Shown here in pieces: positions 16,356 to 25,546 of a DNA stretch of 48,228 nucleotides. The translations under genes and the position numbers were made by a program. The notes under the pieces are model-generated. The model had not been told where the DNA came from. It worked only from the letters and a program-made list of their open reading frames with translations, and did no database searches. The first letter of the stretch is position 1; every line of letters starts with the position of its first letter. The DNA comes from Caldilineaceae bacterium (GTDB lineage Bacteria > Chloroflexota > Anaerolineae > Caldilineales > Caldilineaceae). Location of the stretch: the NCBI GenBank assembly GCA_019637695.1, contig JAHBVG010000046.1, forward strand, positions 1 through 48,228, written 5' to 3'.

Positions 16356-17960
16356 ATGTTCGCGACAATCGCTGGGGTCGCCCTTCCCCAAGAGGACGAC
16401 AGGCATGACGAGATCATCTTGCAGGCCCGGCAGATCAGCAAGGTCTACCCTGGCACGGTTGCGCTGGACAAAGTGGATTTCAATGTCTATCAGGGAAAAG
16501 TCAATGTGCTGGTGGGCGAAAACGGCGCGGGCAAATCAACGCTGATGAAGATCATCGCCGGGATCGAACAGGCGAGCGAAGGCCAGTTATTGCTCGATGG
16601 CGAGGAAATTCAGATCCGCTCCATCGCCGATGCAGAACGGCATGGGATCGGTATTATCCACCAGGAGTTGAATCTCTTTGCCAATCTCAGCGTCACCGAG
16701 AACATCTTCATGGCCCGCGAGATCAAGAAAAACGGTCTCGTGATCGATCAGGCGGCGCAGAGAGAGCAGACGCGGCGATTGCTCGAACGCTTGCAGCAAC
16801 CGATCCTCCCCGACGATCTTGTGGGCGATCTGCGCATTGGTCAGCAGCAAATTGTGGAAATTGCCAAAGCGTTGGCCCAGGAGAAGCGCATCCTCATTAT
16901 GGATGAGCCGACATCTGCCCTGAGCAACGCCGAAGTGGAAATCTTATTCGGCGTCATCGACGATCTCAAGGCGCAGGGGGTGAGCATTGTCTACATCTCT
17001 CATCGGCTCAACGAGATCATGCAGATCGGCGATTACGTCACCGTGCTGCGCGATGGTCATCTGCGCGCGGAAATGCGGATCGCCGAGATCGACGTGGATT
17101 GGATTGTCGAGCAGATGGTGGGCAGAAAGGCGGCCCAAATGCAGCGCCGCGGTCAGGAGGTTGGCGACGAAATCCTGCGCGTCGAAGAGATGACCCTGCC
17201 CCGGCTGGGCGGCGGCTATACATTGGACCATGTTTCGTTCTCGCTCAAACGGGGCGAAATCCTGGGGATCTACGGCTTGATGGGCTGTGGGCGCTCGGAA
17301 CTGCTGGAAACGTTGAGCGGACTACGCCCGGAGACCAGCGGTCGCTGTTGGCTGGAAGGGCAGGAGATCAAAAAGAGCGCGGTGACGGATCGCATTGATC
17401 TTGGCCTGGTTTTGATCCCCGAAGATCGTCAGCGATCCGGGCTGGTGCAGACCATGTCGGTGGCCGACAACATGCTGCTCGCCAGCCTGAAAAAATATGT
17501 GACAGCGTTCTTTCTCTCGCGCAATAAAGAGGAAGATAATGTCAAAGCTATGGTCAAAGAGCTATCGCTCAAAGTGGCCGATCCCGCTCAGATCATCACA
17601 TCCTTGAGCGGGGGAAACCAGCAAAAGGTGATCGTCGCCAAAGGGCTGCTCACCGAGCCCAAAGTGCTGTTGATGGATGACCCGACCCGCGGCATTGATG
17701 TGGGCGCCAAAGCCGAGATGTTCGAGATCATGAACCGGCTGGCAGCGCAGGGATTGGGCATCATCTTCAACTCGTCGGATCTCAAAGAAATATTGGGCAT
17801 GTCCGACCGGATTTTGGTCATGTCCAAAGGACGCATTACCGGCGAATTTACCCGCGAGACCGCCACCGAAGCAGCCCTGGTGGCGGCGACGGCTGTAGGA
17901 CACACCATCAAGAAACCAGAGGTCCAAAATGAACCAGGCCGGCACATTCGCCAGTCGTAA
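16356..17960 (+). CDS. Sugar ABC transporter ATP-binding protein (RbsA/CUT2 type, two NBDs)
   Basis: A 534-residue fused double ATPase of the CUT2 (ribose/xylose/galactose) class. First domain: Walker A GENGAGKST, signature RIGQQQIVEIAKAL, Walker B ILIMDEPTSAL. Second domain: the degenerate P-loop GLMGCGRSE typical of RbsA, signature LSGGNQQKVIVAKGL, Walker B VLLMDDPTRGIDVGAK. The ATG at 16356 follows GAGGT; the frame open upstream to 16263 reads through repeat DNA. It overlaps the permease gene by 32 bases. Monosaccharide import is the expected role. Confidence 0.93.
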   Translation: MFATIAGVALPQEDDRHDEIILQARQISKVYPGTVALDKVDFNVYQGKVNVLVGENGAGKSTLMKIIAGIEQASEGQLLLDGEEIQIRSIADAERHGIGIIHQELNLFANLSVTENIFMAREIKKNGLVIDQAAQREQTRRLLERLQQPILPDDLVGDLRIGQQQIVEIAKALAQEKRILIMDEPTSALSNAEVEILFGVIDDLKAQGVSIVYISHRLNEIMQIGDYVTVLRDGHLRAEMRIAEIDVDWIVEQMVGRKAAQMQRRGQEVGDEILRVEEMTLPRLGGGYTLDHVSFSLKRGEILGIYGLMGCGRSELLETLSGLRPETSGRCWLEGQEIKKSAVTDRIDLGLVLIPEDRQRSGLVQTMSVADNMLLASLKKYVTAFFLSRNKEEDNVKAMVKELSLKVADPAQIITSLSGGNQQKVIVAKGLLTEPKVLLMDDPTRGIDVGAKAEMFEIMNRLAAQGLGIIFNSSDLKEILGMSDRILVMSKGRITGEFTRETATEAALVAATAVGHTIKKPEVQNEPGRHIRQS

Positions 17961-19092
17961 AAATAGACCATTCACTACAGCGGACGTGCAGCAGATCCTC
18001 TTGCGGGCACGGGCCTTCATTGCCCTGATCCTGGTGGTGTCGGTCTTCTCGTTTCTGTCAGAGGCATTCTTGACGCCCAGCAACATTCTGATCGTGGCCC
18101 GACAGGTGGCGATCAACGCCATCCTGGGCATCGGCATGACCTTTGTCATCCTCACGGCGGGGATCGATCTCTCGGTGGGGTCCGTGGCTGGGCTGGCGGC
18201 CATGATCGCCGGCGGGTTGATCAACGAGGGGTTGATCCTGCCCATGTTCGGCGTCATCGTCTACTTCAACGTGTGGATGGTGATCCTGATCACGCTGACC
18301 GTGGGCGCGCTGATGGGGGCGATCAACGGGCTGGTCATCACTCGATTCAGCGTCCCCCCCTTCATCGCTACGCTGGGGATGCTCTACATTGCCCGCGGGT
18401 TGGCCCTGCTCCGCTCCAACGGCCTCACCTATCCTAACCTGGTGGGCCGCGAGGAATTTGGAAATCAGGGCTTCCCCGTTTTGGGGACCGGCGCTTTTCT
18501 CCCCCAAAGTGTTGTGGATAGCTGGATGGGGCGCGTAGCGGAAGCGATGCCCAATTTTTTCCTGACCAGAGGGCTGACCTTTCTCGCTATCCCCTACACG
18601 GTTTGGATCATGTTCGCGTTTGCGCTGATCGCGGCCTTTGTCGCCGCCAAAACACCCTTCGGGCGGCAGGTCTACGCTATCGGCGGCAATGAACGCGCCG
18701 CCCAGCTTTCGGGTGTTCGCGTGAAGCGCATCAAGGTGATCGTGTATATGATCTCCGGTTTCTGCGCCGCCATGGTCGGCTTGATCATCGCCTCTCGATT
18801 GGTCGCCGCCCATCCGGCTACCGGGCAATTCTTCGAGTTGAACGCCATCGCCGTGGTGGTGTTGGGCGGCACCTCGTTGATGGGTGGCCGCGGGACCATC
18901 GGCGGCACGATCATCGGCGCGTTTGTCATCGGCGCGCTCAACGCCGGCATGGTAATGGTGGGGATCTCATCCTTCTGGCAGCAGGTGATCACCGGCTCGG
19001 TGATTGTGTTGGCAGTCATCATCGATCAGATCCAGGCTCGGATGCAGGAACGCGTCGCTTTGCAGAAGCAACAACTATTGGCTGAGGCTTAA
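17929..19092 (+). CDS. Sugar ABC transporter permease (RbsC/CUT2 type)
   Basis: A 387-residue membrane protein with about ten hydrophobic segments and the RbsC hallmarks GMTFVILTAGIDLSVGSVAG, NGLVITRFSVPPFIATLGML, YAIGGNERAAQLSGVRVKRI and VVVLGGTSLMGGRGTIGGTI. The start overlaps the ATPase gene by 32 bases. It would form a homodimeric channel served by the upstream double ATPase and the downstream binding protein. Confidence 0.93.
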   Translation: MNQAGTFASRKNRPFTTADVQQILLRARAFIALILVVSVFSFLSEAFLTPSNILIVARQVAINAILGIGMTFVILTAGIDLSVGSVAGLAAMIAGGLINEGLILPMFGVIVYFNVWMVILITLTVGALMGAINGLVITRFSVPPFIATLGMLYIARGLALLRSNGLTYPNLVGREEFGNQGFPVLGTGAFLPQSVVDSWMGRVAEAMPNFFLTRGLTFLAIPYTVWIMFAFALIAAFVAAKTPFGRQVYAIGGNERAAQLSGVRVKRIKVIVYMISGFCAAMVGLIIASRLVAAHPATGQFFELNAIAVVVLGGTSLMGGRGTIGGTIIGAFVIGALNAGMVMVGISSFWQQVITGSVIVLAVIIDQIQARMQERVALQKQQLLAEA

Positions 19093-19100
19093 GCGTTGAA

Positions 19101-19153
19101 GAATGAAGAATAAAGATTGGTAGCGTGTACCCATTCATTATTCATCATTCATT
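19101..19153. repeat. ATTCATT heptamer array
   Basis: GAATGAA, GAATAAA (19101-19114) opposite ATTCATT, ATTCATC, ATTCATT (19133-19153). A loose hairpin between the permease and binding-protein genes, close upstream of the AAAGGAG site at 19184-19190. Confidence 0.8.
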
Positions 19154-19196
19154 TCCATACCGTTCAACATTCACACAGTCAACAAAGGAGCTTGTC

Positions 19197-20216
19197 ATGA
19201 AAGTAACGAGAATTTTGATCGCAGTCTTGATCTTGGCGCTTTTGGCTGCCTGTGCTGCGCCCGCCGCGCCGGCCCAACCCGCCGCGCCCGCCGCGCCGCC
19301 AGCCGCCGCGCCGACGCAACCCGCCGCCCAGGAAGCAGCGCCAGTAGCAGCCTCCAACCTGATCTGCGTCATCGTGCCGCCCGTGGAGAATCCCTTCTTC
19401 GGGGCGATGCAGGATATTGCCGCAGCCAAGGCAGAAGAGTTGGGCTACGAGACGCTGCGACTCGTCCACGACGACGACGCCAACAAGCAGCTTGAACTCT
19501 TCGAGAGCTGCATCGCTCGCCAGGCCGCAGCCATCATCCTCGACAACGCCGGGGCGGATGCCAGCGTAGCCGCCGTACAGCGCGCCAAGGATGCTGGCAT
19601 CCCCAGTTTCCTGGTTGACCGCGAGATCACCCAGGAAGGTGTGGCTGTCTCTCAGATCGTCTCCAACAACTATCAGGGTGCGACGATCCTGGCTGAGTAC
19701 TTTGCCGAGCTAATGGGTGAAGAAGGCAAGTACGCCGAACTGACCGGGCGCGACACCGACACCAACGCCCATATCCGTTCTCAGGGCTACCACGACGTGC
19801 TGGATGAGATGCCCGACATGGAGATGGTGGCCCAGCAGACCGCTAACTGGAGCCAGGACGAAGCCTTCGGCGTGATGGAGAATATCCTCCAGGCCAACCC
19901 TGACATCAAGGGCGTCATCGCTGGCAACGATACCATGGCGCTGGGCGCGCAGGCGGCGCTGTTGGCCGCAGGCCGCGCCGACGTAATCGTGGTCGGCTTC
20001 GACGGCAGCGACGACGCGATTCAATCGATCCTGGCGGGTGAACTGAAAGCCACGGCGCTCCAACCCGTGGCGGAAATGGCTATCCAGGCAGCCGTCCAGG
20101 CGGATGAATACATTAAGACGGGTAGCACTGGCAAACCCGAAAAGCAATCCATCGACATGGTGTTGATCACTCCCGAAAACGCAGCGAACTATGAGCGTTT
20201 CGCGCCTAAGCAGTAG
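19197..20216 (+). CDS. Sugar-binding lipoprotein of the CUT2 transporter
   Basis: A 339-residue periplasmic-binding-protein-type lipoprotein (LacI-like fold). Signal peptide ILIAVLILALLAAC with lipobox Cys, then an Ala/Pro-rich linker of about 35 residues, then the type-1 SBP domain (LICVIVPPVENPFFGAMQDI, DNAGADASVAAVQRAKDAGI, VIAGNDTMALGAQAALLAAG, VVGFDGSDDAIQSILAG). The ATG follows AAAGGAG. Sequence resembles ribose/galactofuranose-type binding proteins, but the ligand cannot be named. It forms one transporter with the two preceding genes. Confidence 0.92.
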   Translation: MKVTRILIAVLILALLAACAAPAAPAQPAAPAAPPAAAPTQPAAQEAAPVAASNLICVIVPPVENPFFGAMQDIAAAKAEELGYETLRLVHDDDANKQLELFESCIARQAAAIILDNAGADASVAAVQRAKDAGIPSFLVDREITQEGVAVSQIVSNNYQGATILAEYFAELMGEEGKYAELTGRDTDTNAHIRSQGYHDVLDEMPDMEMVAQQTANWSQDEAFGVMENILQANPDIKGVIAGNDTMALGAQAALLAAGRADVIVVGFDGSDDAIQSILAGELKATALQPVAEMAIQAAVQADEYIKTGSTGKPEKQSIDMVLITPENAANYERFAPKQ

Positions 20217-20227
20217 TCTTTGAAGAA

Positions 20228-20319
20228 GGGACTGGGGACTGGGGATTAGGGTTGTCGATTCCCCAGTCCCCAGTCCCCAGTCCCCAGTCCCCAATCCCAA
20301 ACCACCAATCACCAATCCC
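20228..20319. repeat. CCCCAGT heptamer array with hairpin
   Basis: GGGACTG, GGGACTG, GGGATTA (20228-20248) pair with CCCCAGT units; 20228-20245 and 20260-20277 are perfect 18-base inverted complements. Further CCCCAGT, CCCCAAT and CACCAAT units continue to 20319. It separates the binding protein from the SorC regulator. Confidence 0.9.
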
Positions 20320-20330
20320 GAATTCCCACC

Positions 20331-21293
20331 ATGGCCCGTATTGACGAACTCCGGCTGATGACCAAGATCGCACGCCTCTACTACGAGGAAAACCGCCGCC
20401 AGTCGGAGATTGCCGCCCGGCTGGATATTTCGCAGGCGACGGTCTCGCGGCTGCTCAAGCGCGCCTACGACGAAGGGATCGTGCGCATCCGCATTATCCC
20501 CCCGTCGGGGATCTACTCGGAGCTAGAGGCGGCGCTGCAGACCCTCTACGATCTCAAGGATGTGGTCGTCGTCGATGGCGAACATGAAGACGACGAACAG
20601 GAAATACAGCGCAATTTGGGCATCGCCACTGCCTTTTATTTGGAAACGACGCTCAAACCGGGCGAGGTCATCGGCATCTCCTCGTGGAGCGAAACCCTGC
20701 TGGCAACGGTCGATTCGATGAATCCGCTCACTCAACCGTTGGAATCGCAGGTGGTGCAGATCCTCGGCGGCATGGGTAGCCCGGCGGCGGAGGTCCACGC
20801 CAACCATTTGACGACGCGGTTGGCCAATCTTGTGGGCAGCCAGGCTAAATTTTTACCCGCGCCCGGCGTCGTAGGATCAAACGGCGCACGCTCGATCATG
20901 TTGGACGATCCCTTTGTGCGCGAAACCGTCGCCCTCTTCGACAGTATTGACGTCGCCCTGGTGGGCATCGGCGCGCTGACGCCCTCCAAACTATTGGCGA
21001 GCAGCGGCAACGTCTTCTCGCAGGGGGAGATCGAAAGTTTGCACGACGACGGCGCCGTGGGCGATATCTGCCTGCGCTTTTTCGACAGCCGCGGCGCGCC
21101 GGTCATCACCCCGCTGGACGAGCGCGTGATCAGCATGTCCTTTGACCAACTGCGCAAGGCCCAACGCTGTGTGGGCATCGCCGGCGGTCGGCGCAAATGG
21201 GCGGCCATCCGCGGCGCGCTGGAAGGCGAATGGATCAACGTTCTCATCACCGATTGCTTCACCGCTCGCTGGCTGGTGGAGCAGGGAAAGTAG
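20331..21293 (+). CDS. SorC/DeoR-type sugar-responsive transcriptional regulator
   Basis: A 320-residue SorC-family regulator: an N-terminal helix-turn-helix at about residues 20-48 (NRRQSEIAARLDISQATVSR) followed by the sugar-phosphate-binding domain (GIATAFYLETTLKPGEVIGI, VVQILGGMGSPAAEVHAN, VGIGALTPSKLLASSGNV, GDICLRFFDSRG). Family members respond to phosphorylated sugars made by the pathway they control. Its position between the transporter and the isomerase makes it the local regulator of this block; the palindromes at 12102-12142 are plausible targets. Confidence 0.9.
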   Translation: MARIDELRLMTKIARLYYEENRRQSEIAARLDISQATVSRLLKRAYDEGIVRIRIIPPSGIYSELEAALQTLYDLKDVVVVDGEHEDDEQEIQRNLGIATAFYLETTLKPGEVIGISSWSETLLATVDSMNPLTQPLESQVVQILGGMGSPAAEVHANHLTTRLANLVGSQAKFLPAPGVVGSNGARSIMLDDPFVRETVALFDSIDVALVGIGALTPSKLLASSGNVFSQGEIESLHDDGAVGDICLRFFDSRGAPVITPLDERVISMSFDQLRKAQRCVGIAGGRRKWAAIRGALEGEWINVLITDCFTARWLVEQGK

Positions 21294-21296
21294 GGA

Positions 21297-21352
21297 TTGG
21301 ATATTAGGTATTGGGTCATGCACCGCCAATACCTAATATCCAATATCCAATA
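21297..21352. repeat. Heptamer hairpin (TTGGATATTAGG)
   Basis: Perfect 18-base inverted arms at 21297-21314 and 21326-21343, made of TTGGATA, TTAGGTA units, followed by one more CCAATAT-type unit. It lies between the SorC regulator and the isomerase. Confidence 0.88.
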
Positions 21353-21375
21353 CCTGACAAAGGAGCTACACAACC

Positions 21376-22785
21376 ATGAAACTATCTGTCACCCTGGGCG
21401 TGATCATCGGCAATCGGGACTTTTTCCCCGATCAATTGGTGAGCGAGGGGCGGCGCGATATCCTGCGCGTGCTGGAGGAGGCAGGGATCACGCCGGTAAT
21501 TTTGGAGGAGACCGCCACGAAACTGGGCGCGGTGGAGACGTGGAACGACGCCAAGCGCTGCGCTGATCTCTTCAAAGCACACCGCGACCAGATCGACGGC
21601 ATCCTCGTGGTGTTGCCCAACTTTGGCGATGAGAAGGGCGTCGCCGACACCATCAAATTGTCGGGGCTGAACGTGCCGATCCTGGTGCAGGCTTACCCCG
21701 ACAGCCTGGATCAGTTCAACGTCGAGCGGCGGCGCGACGCCTTCTGCGGCAAGATCTCAGTCTGCAACAACCTCTACCAATATGGCTACGCCTACACGCT
21801 GACCGCGCAACATACGGTCTTCCCCGCGGACGAGAGCTTCAAGGCCGATCTGGCTAAGTTCGTGGGGGTCTGCCGGGTGGTGCGCGGGCTGAAGAATGTG
21901 CGGCTGGGCGCGGTGGGGGCGCGGCCCAACGCCTTCAACACCGTGCGCTACAGCGAAAAATTGCTCCAGGCCTATGGGATCACCGTCTCGACCATCGATC
22001 TCTCCGAGGTGCTGGGCCAGGCGGACGGCCTCGCCGACGAAGATCCACGGGTGGCGGAGCGGCTGGCGACGATCCACGGCTACGTGCCCACCCGCGGCGT
22101 CCCCCCTCCGCGCGTACTCAAGATGGCGAAACTGGGCGCGGTCCTCGACGAGTGGATGACCGCCAACGATATTGACGCCACGGCCATCCAGTGCTGGTCC
22201 TCGTTGCAGCGGAACTACGGCGTCAACGCCTGCACGCTGATGAGCATGATGAGCGACAAGTTCATGCCCAGCGCCTGCGAGGTGGACATTGCCGGCGTCG
22301 CCGTCATGTACGCCTTGCAACTGGCGTCGGGGCAGCCCAGCGCGCTGGTGGATTGGAACAACAACTATCGCAACGATCCCGACAAATGTGTTCTCTTCCA
22401 CTGCGGCAATTGGGCCAAGACCTTCTTCCCGGATTTCGAGATGTCGAATGCGCCCATCCTGGGGACGACGCTGGGTGTGGAAAATACGTGGGGAACCGTG
22501 GCCGGCCGCGTCCCCGCCGGGCCGATGAGCTACGCCCGTATCAGCACCGACGACCGCAATGGTGTGATCCGCGCCTATATGGGCGATGGCCGCTTCACCG
22601 ATGATCCGCTCGACACTTTCGGCAGCCGCGCCGTGGTCGAGGTCCCCGGTTTGCAGAAGCTCATGCACCACGTCTGCAAAAACGGCTTCGAACATCACGT
22701 CGCCATGACCCTGGGCGAGACCGGCGCCATCCTCGCCGAAGCCTTTGATACCTATATGGGATGGGAGATCTATCATCATCAGTGA
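21376..22785 (+). CDS. L-fucose/L-arabinose isomerase-like protein
   Basis: A 469-residue protein of the FucI/AraA-like superfamily of metal-dependent aldose-ketose isomerases. The N-terminal Rossmann-like part includes DGILVVLPNFGDEKG and VPILVQAYPD. The metal-site region is recognisable: CEVDIAGVAVMYALQL with E302, LVDWNN with D326, and LFHCGNW with H342, matching the Glu/Asp/His metal-ligand arrangement of the superfamily. It is shorter than FucI (about 590) and the substrate is not determinable. With the kinase and transketolase of the same block it would supply the ketose, giving an aldose to ketose to ketose-phosphate sequence. The ATG follows AAAGGAG. Confidence 0.82.
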   Translation: MKLSVTLGVIIGNRDFFPDQLVSEGRRDILRVLEEAGITPVILEETATKLGAVETWNDAKRCADLFKAHRDQIDGILVVLPNFGDEKGVADTIKLSGLNVPILVQAYPDSLDQFNVERRRDAFCGKISVCNNLYQYGYAYTLTAQHTVFPADESFKADLAKFVGVCRVVRGLKNVRLGAVGARPNAFNTVRYSEKLLQAYGITVSTIDLSEVLGQADGLADEDPRVAERLATIHGYVPTRGVPPPRVLKMAKLGAVLDEWMTANDIDATAIQCWSSLQRNYGVNACTLMSMMSDKFMPSACEVDIAGVAVMYALQLASGQPSALVDWNNNYRNDPDKCVLFHCGNWAKTFFPDFEMSNAPILGTTLGVENTWGTVAGRVPAGPMSYARISTDDRNGVIRAYMGDGRFTDDPLDTFGSRAVVEVPGLQKLMHHVCKNGFEHHVAMTLGETGAILAEAFDTYMGWEIYHHQ

Positions 22786-22862
22786 TTAGGGATTGGAAAT
22801 TAGTGACTGGGGATTGGGGATTGGGGAGATACAGTCCCAATATCCAATACCCAATATCCAAC
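22784..22862. repeat. Heptamer array after the isomerase gene
   Basis: GATTAGG, GATTGG, GTGACTG, GGGATTG, GGGATTG opposite CCCAATA, TCCAATA, CCCAATA. An imperfect hairpin beginning at the stop codon of the isomerase gene. Confidence 0.8.
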
Positions 22863-22916
22863 ACAACACGAATTACGAATCACGCATTATGTATCACGTT
22901 TCACAAGGACATGCTC

Positions 22917-23903
22917 ATGCCCTCTCAAACCTACCGCGTCCTCGTCAGCACCGATTTGGGCGGGGACCCGGACGATATTCAATCGTTGATCCACTTGCTG
23001 CATTACTCGGACATTCTCAAGATCGAAGGGATCGTCTCTTCGCCGGGGCCGGGGAGTGTGAACCGCGTGGAGAAGATCCGCGAGTGGATCGAACGCACCG
23101 ATCTGCCCTATCTGCGCCGCAACCACCCTGAGTTGATGGCCGAGGAGGACGTATTGGCAACCACACGGCAGGGCGCACTCGAAACTGGCGCACCCTCTGC
23201 CGGGAAAGCCACCGCCGGGTCCGATTGGATCATCGCGCGGGCCAATGCCGACGACCCGCTGGGCCAGGATCGCCCGCTCTGGGTACTGGCCTGGGGATCG
23301 CTGACCGACATCGCGCAGGCGCTGCACGACGACCCTTCGATTGCGGGGCGCATCCGCATCTACTACATTGGATCGTCCAATACCACCGCCGATCCGGCGA
23401 GCCGAGATTTCGTCTTCCGCTTCATGCAGGAGCAGTTCCCCAACCTCTGGTGGATCGAGAACGGCATTCTGCCCCGCTTCCAACATGACACCTTTCGCGG
23501 CTACTACCTGGGCGGCGACCAATCGGGAGAGTGGGGCGCTGTCCGTTTTGTGGAAGAGACCATCCGCGGGCGCGGCACCAACCGCGACGGCAAGTTTGAG
23601 CAGATCCTGGGCGACGCCATGCCCATGGGCCGTCACCCCGGCTCCGGCCAGGACATTCTCAAAGAGGGGGACACGCCGACCTTCCTCTATTTACTTTCGC
23701 CGGTTGTCGGCGGCGTCGGCAATGTGGACGATCCCACAGGCGAGAGTTGGGGCGGCCAGTTTCGCCGTCCGCTGCCGGATCAACATCGCAATTACTTTGT
23801 CGATCTCGACGCCCCCGCCGAAGTCTGCCACGCCACCATCAACAAATGGCGCGTGGCCTATCTGAGCGATTGGAAGAGGCGATGGGGGTGGTATGGAGAA
23901 TAG
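22917..23903 (+). CDS. Nucleoside-hydrolase-fold protein, DUF1593/Sde182-like
   Basis: A 328-residue protein with the N-terminal Asp cluster of the nucleoside hydrolase fold (STDLGGDPDDIQSLIHLLHY), a LWVLAWGSLTDIAQALHDDP segment equivalent to the ALGPLTN motif, and YYIGSSNTTADPASRDF. This matches the DUF1593 (Sde182 nucleoside-hydrolase-like) family, associated with polysaccharide utilisation rather than nucleosides. The canonical His-Asp-Pro near the C-terminus is not present as such; NVDDPTGESWGG occupies the place. The ATG at 22917 has AAGGA seven bases upstream; an ATG at 22911 is too close to it. It directly precedes an apiosidase-like hydrolase. Its stop TAG starts a heptamer array. Confidence 0.8.
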   Translation: MPSQTYRVLVSTDLGGDPDDIQSLIHLLHYSDILKIEGIVSSPGPGSVNRVEKIREWIERTDLPYLRRNHPELMAEEDVLATTRQGALETGAPSAGKATAGSDWIIARANADDPLGQDRPLWVLAWGSLTDIAQALHDDPSIAGRIRIYYIGSSNTTADPASRDFVFRFMQEQFPNLWWIENGILPRFQHDTFRGYYLGGDQSGEWGAVRFVEETIRGRGTNRDGKFEQILGDAMPMGRHPGSGQDILKEGDTPTFLYLLSPVVGGVGNVDDPTGESWGGQFRRPLPDQHRNYFVDLDAPAEVCHATINKWRVAYLSDWKRRWGWYGE

Positions 23904-23991
23904 GGACTGGGGACTGGGGACTGGGGATCGGTGACTGGGATTGTCCGCAGGATCTCTGCTCCCAATCACCAGTCACTAATCCCCAATCACT
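23903..23991. repeat. GGGACTG heptamer array starting in a stop codon
   Basis: GGGACTG, GGGACTG, GGGACTG, GGGATCG, GTGACTG run in tandem from the last base of the preceding stop codon. Complementary CCCAATC, ACCAGTC, CCCCAAT-type units occupy 23961-23990. Confidence 0.9.
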
Positions 23992-24022
23992 TCATTCAAA
24001 ATCAACTTTTAGGAGAGAACTA

Positions 24023-25456
24023 ATGGCTCAAGTCGAACAATGGGGAATCTACGAAGTGGCATTGAACGGTCCGGCGGACGGGAACCCGTTCGTCGATGTG
24101 ACTTTCAGCGCGCAGTTTAAGTATAAAAATCGGATCGTCGAGCCGGATGGTTTCTACGATGGCGATGGCGTCTATCGAGTGCGGCTGATGCCCGATGTAC
24201 AGGGCGAATGGAGTTATACCACGCGCAGCAACCGCGCCGAGTTGGACGGCCACACGGGCAGTTTCACCTGTGTTGCCCCATCGGCGGGGAACCACGGGCC
24301 GGTGCGCGTGGTCAACATCTTCCACTTTGCCTATGCCGACGGCACGCCGCACATCTCGGTGGGGACCACATGCTACGCCTGGGCGCATCAGGGCGATGAG
24401 ATGGAAGCGCAGACGTTGGAGACACTCAAGAGCGCGCCCTTCAACAAAATGCGCATGTGCGTCTTCCCCAAGGATTACACCTTCAACAAGAACGAACCGA
24501 TCTACTATGCCTATGAACGTGGCGCTGACGGCAACTGGGATTTCAGCTGCTTCAACCCGGAATTCTTCCGCCATTTTGAGAACCTTGTCGGTGAACTGCG
24601 CGATATGGGCATCGAGGCGGACCTGATCCTCTTCCATCCCTATGATCGATGGGGATTCGCCACCATGCCTGCCGAAGCGGATGATCTCTACTTGCGCTAC
24701 GTCGTCGCTCGCCTGGCCGCCTATCGCAACGTCTGGTGGTCTATGGCCAACGAGTTCGATCTGATGAAGGAGAAGAACGAAGCCGATTGGGACCGCTTCT
24801 TCCGCATTGTGCAGGAGAGCGATCCCTACCAGCATCTGCGCGGAAACCACAACTGCCGCGGTTTCTACGATCATGGCAAGCCCTGGGTGACGCATCAGAG
24901 CATTCAACATTCGGATCTGGCGCGGGTTCCTGAGTGGCGAACGACATATCGCAAGCCGGTTGTCATTGACGAATGCAAGTACGAGGGCAACATCGAAAAT
25001 ATGTGGGGTAACATCACCGCCCAGGAGATGGTCAACCGCTTCTGGCTGGGGACCGTGGGCGGCGGCTATGTGGGCCACGGCGAGACCTACCTCCACCCAG
25101 AGGATATCCTCTGGTGGTCGAAGGGGGGCGTGCTGCATGGGGAAAGCCCGGCGCGCATCGCCTTCCTGCGCAAATTGCTCGAAGAGAACGTCACCAGCGG
25201 GCTTACACCGCTGATCCACTTGAACCCGCGGTGGCGCGAAGGGGCCAGCCAGGGTGAGGAATACTATCTATACTACTGGGGATCGGCGCAACCGGGGCGC
25301 TTTGGCATCACCCTGCCCGAGGGCAAACAGTACAAGCTCGACATCATCGACGCCTGGGAGATGACCATCACTCCGGTGGAGGGTACATTCAGCGGCCAGT
25401 TCATGGTGGATCTGTCCAGCAAACCCTATATCGCTGTGCAGGCGAAGGTAATCTGA
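24023..25456 (+). CDS. Apiosidase-like glycoside hydrolase (DUF5060-DUF4038-DUF5605 type), copy 1
   Basis: A 477-residue protein. Residues 1-95 look like the DUF5060 beta-domain (VEQWGIYEVALNGPADGNPF, YRVRLMPDVQGEWSYTTRS). Residues about 100-380 form a TIM-barrel of the DUF4038/apiosidase-like clan (YADGTPHISVGTTCYAW, NKMRMCVFPKDY, GIEADLILFHPYDRWG). Likely catalytic acids are E244 in WWSMANEFD and E317 in VVIDECKYEGN. The C-terminal beta-domain fits DUF5605. No signal peptide is seen, so it probably acts in the cytoplasm on imported oligosaccharides. ATG follows AGGAG. A paralogue lies at 32976; both are directly preceded by nucleoside-hydrolase-fold genes. Activity is not established for this subgroup. 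Confidence 0.85.
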   Translation: MAQVEQWGIYEVALNGPADGNPFVDVTFSAQFKYKNRIVEPDGFYDGDGVYRVRLMPDVQGEWSYTTRSNRAELDGHTGSFTCVAPSAGNHGPVRVVNIFHFAYADGTPHISVGTTCYAWAHQGDEMEAQTLETLKSAPFNKMRMCVFPKDYTFNKNEPIYYAYERGADGNWDFSCFNPEFFRHFENLVGELRDMGIEADLILFHPYDRWGFATMPAEADDLYLRYVVARLAAYRNVWWSMANEFDLMKEKNEADWDRFFRIVQESDPYQHLRGNHNCRGFYDHGKPWVTHQSIQHSDLARVPEWRTTYRKPVVIDECKYEGNIENMWGNITAQEMVNRFWLGTVGGGYVGHGETYLHPEDILWWSKGGVLHGESPARIAFLRKLLEENVTSGLTPLIHLNPRWREGASQGEEYYLYYWGSAQPGRFGITLPEGKQYKLDIIDAWEMTITPVEGTFSGQFMVDLSSKPYIAVQAKVI

Positions 25457-25458
25457 AC

Positions 25459-25518
25459 GATTAGAGCGTGATCCACGAAGTCAAACCTTCTTCTGATTTC
25501 GTGGATCACGCTCTAATC
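25459..25518 (+). terminator. 21-bp perfect hairpin after the first hydrolase gene
   Basis: Arms 25459-25479 and 25498-25518 (GATTAGAGCGTGATCCACGA...) are perfect 21-base complements with an 18-base loop. They lie three bases after the stop codon and are followed by TTCTGTT. It probably ends or stabilises the upstream transcript. Confidence 0.65.
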
Positions 25519-25546
25519 TTCTGTTAATAAGAACAGAATATAGATC

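Noticed and set aside
20228..20319. CRISPR-like array
   Set aside because: The units are seven bases, contiguous and without spacers, and no cas gene is present.
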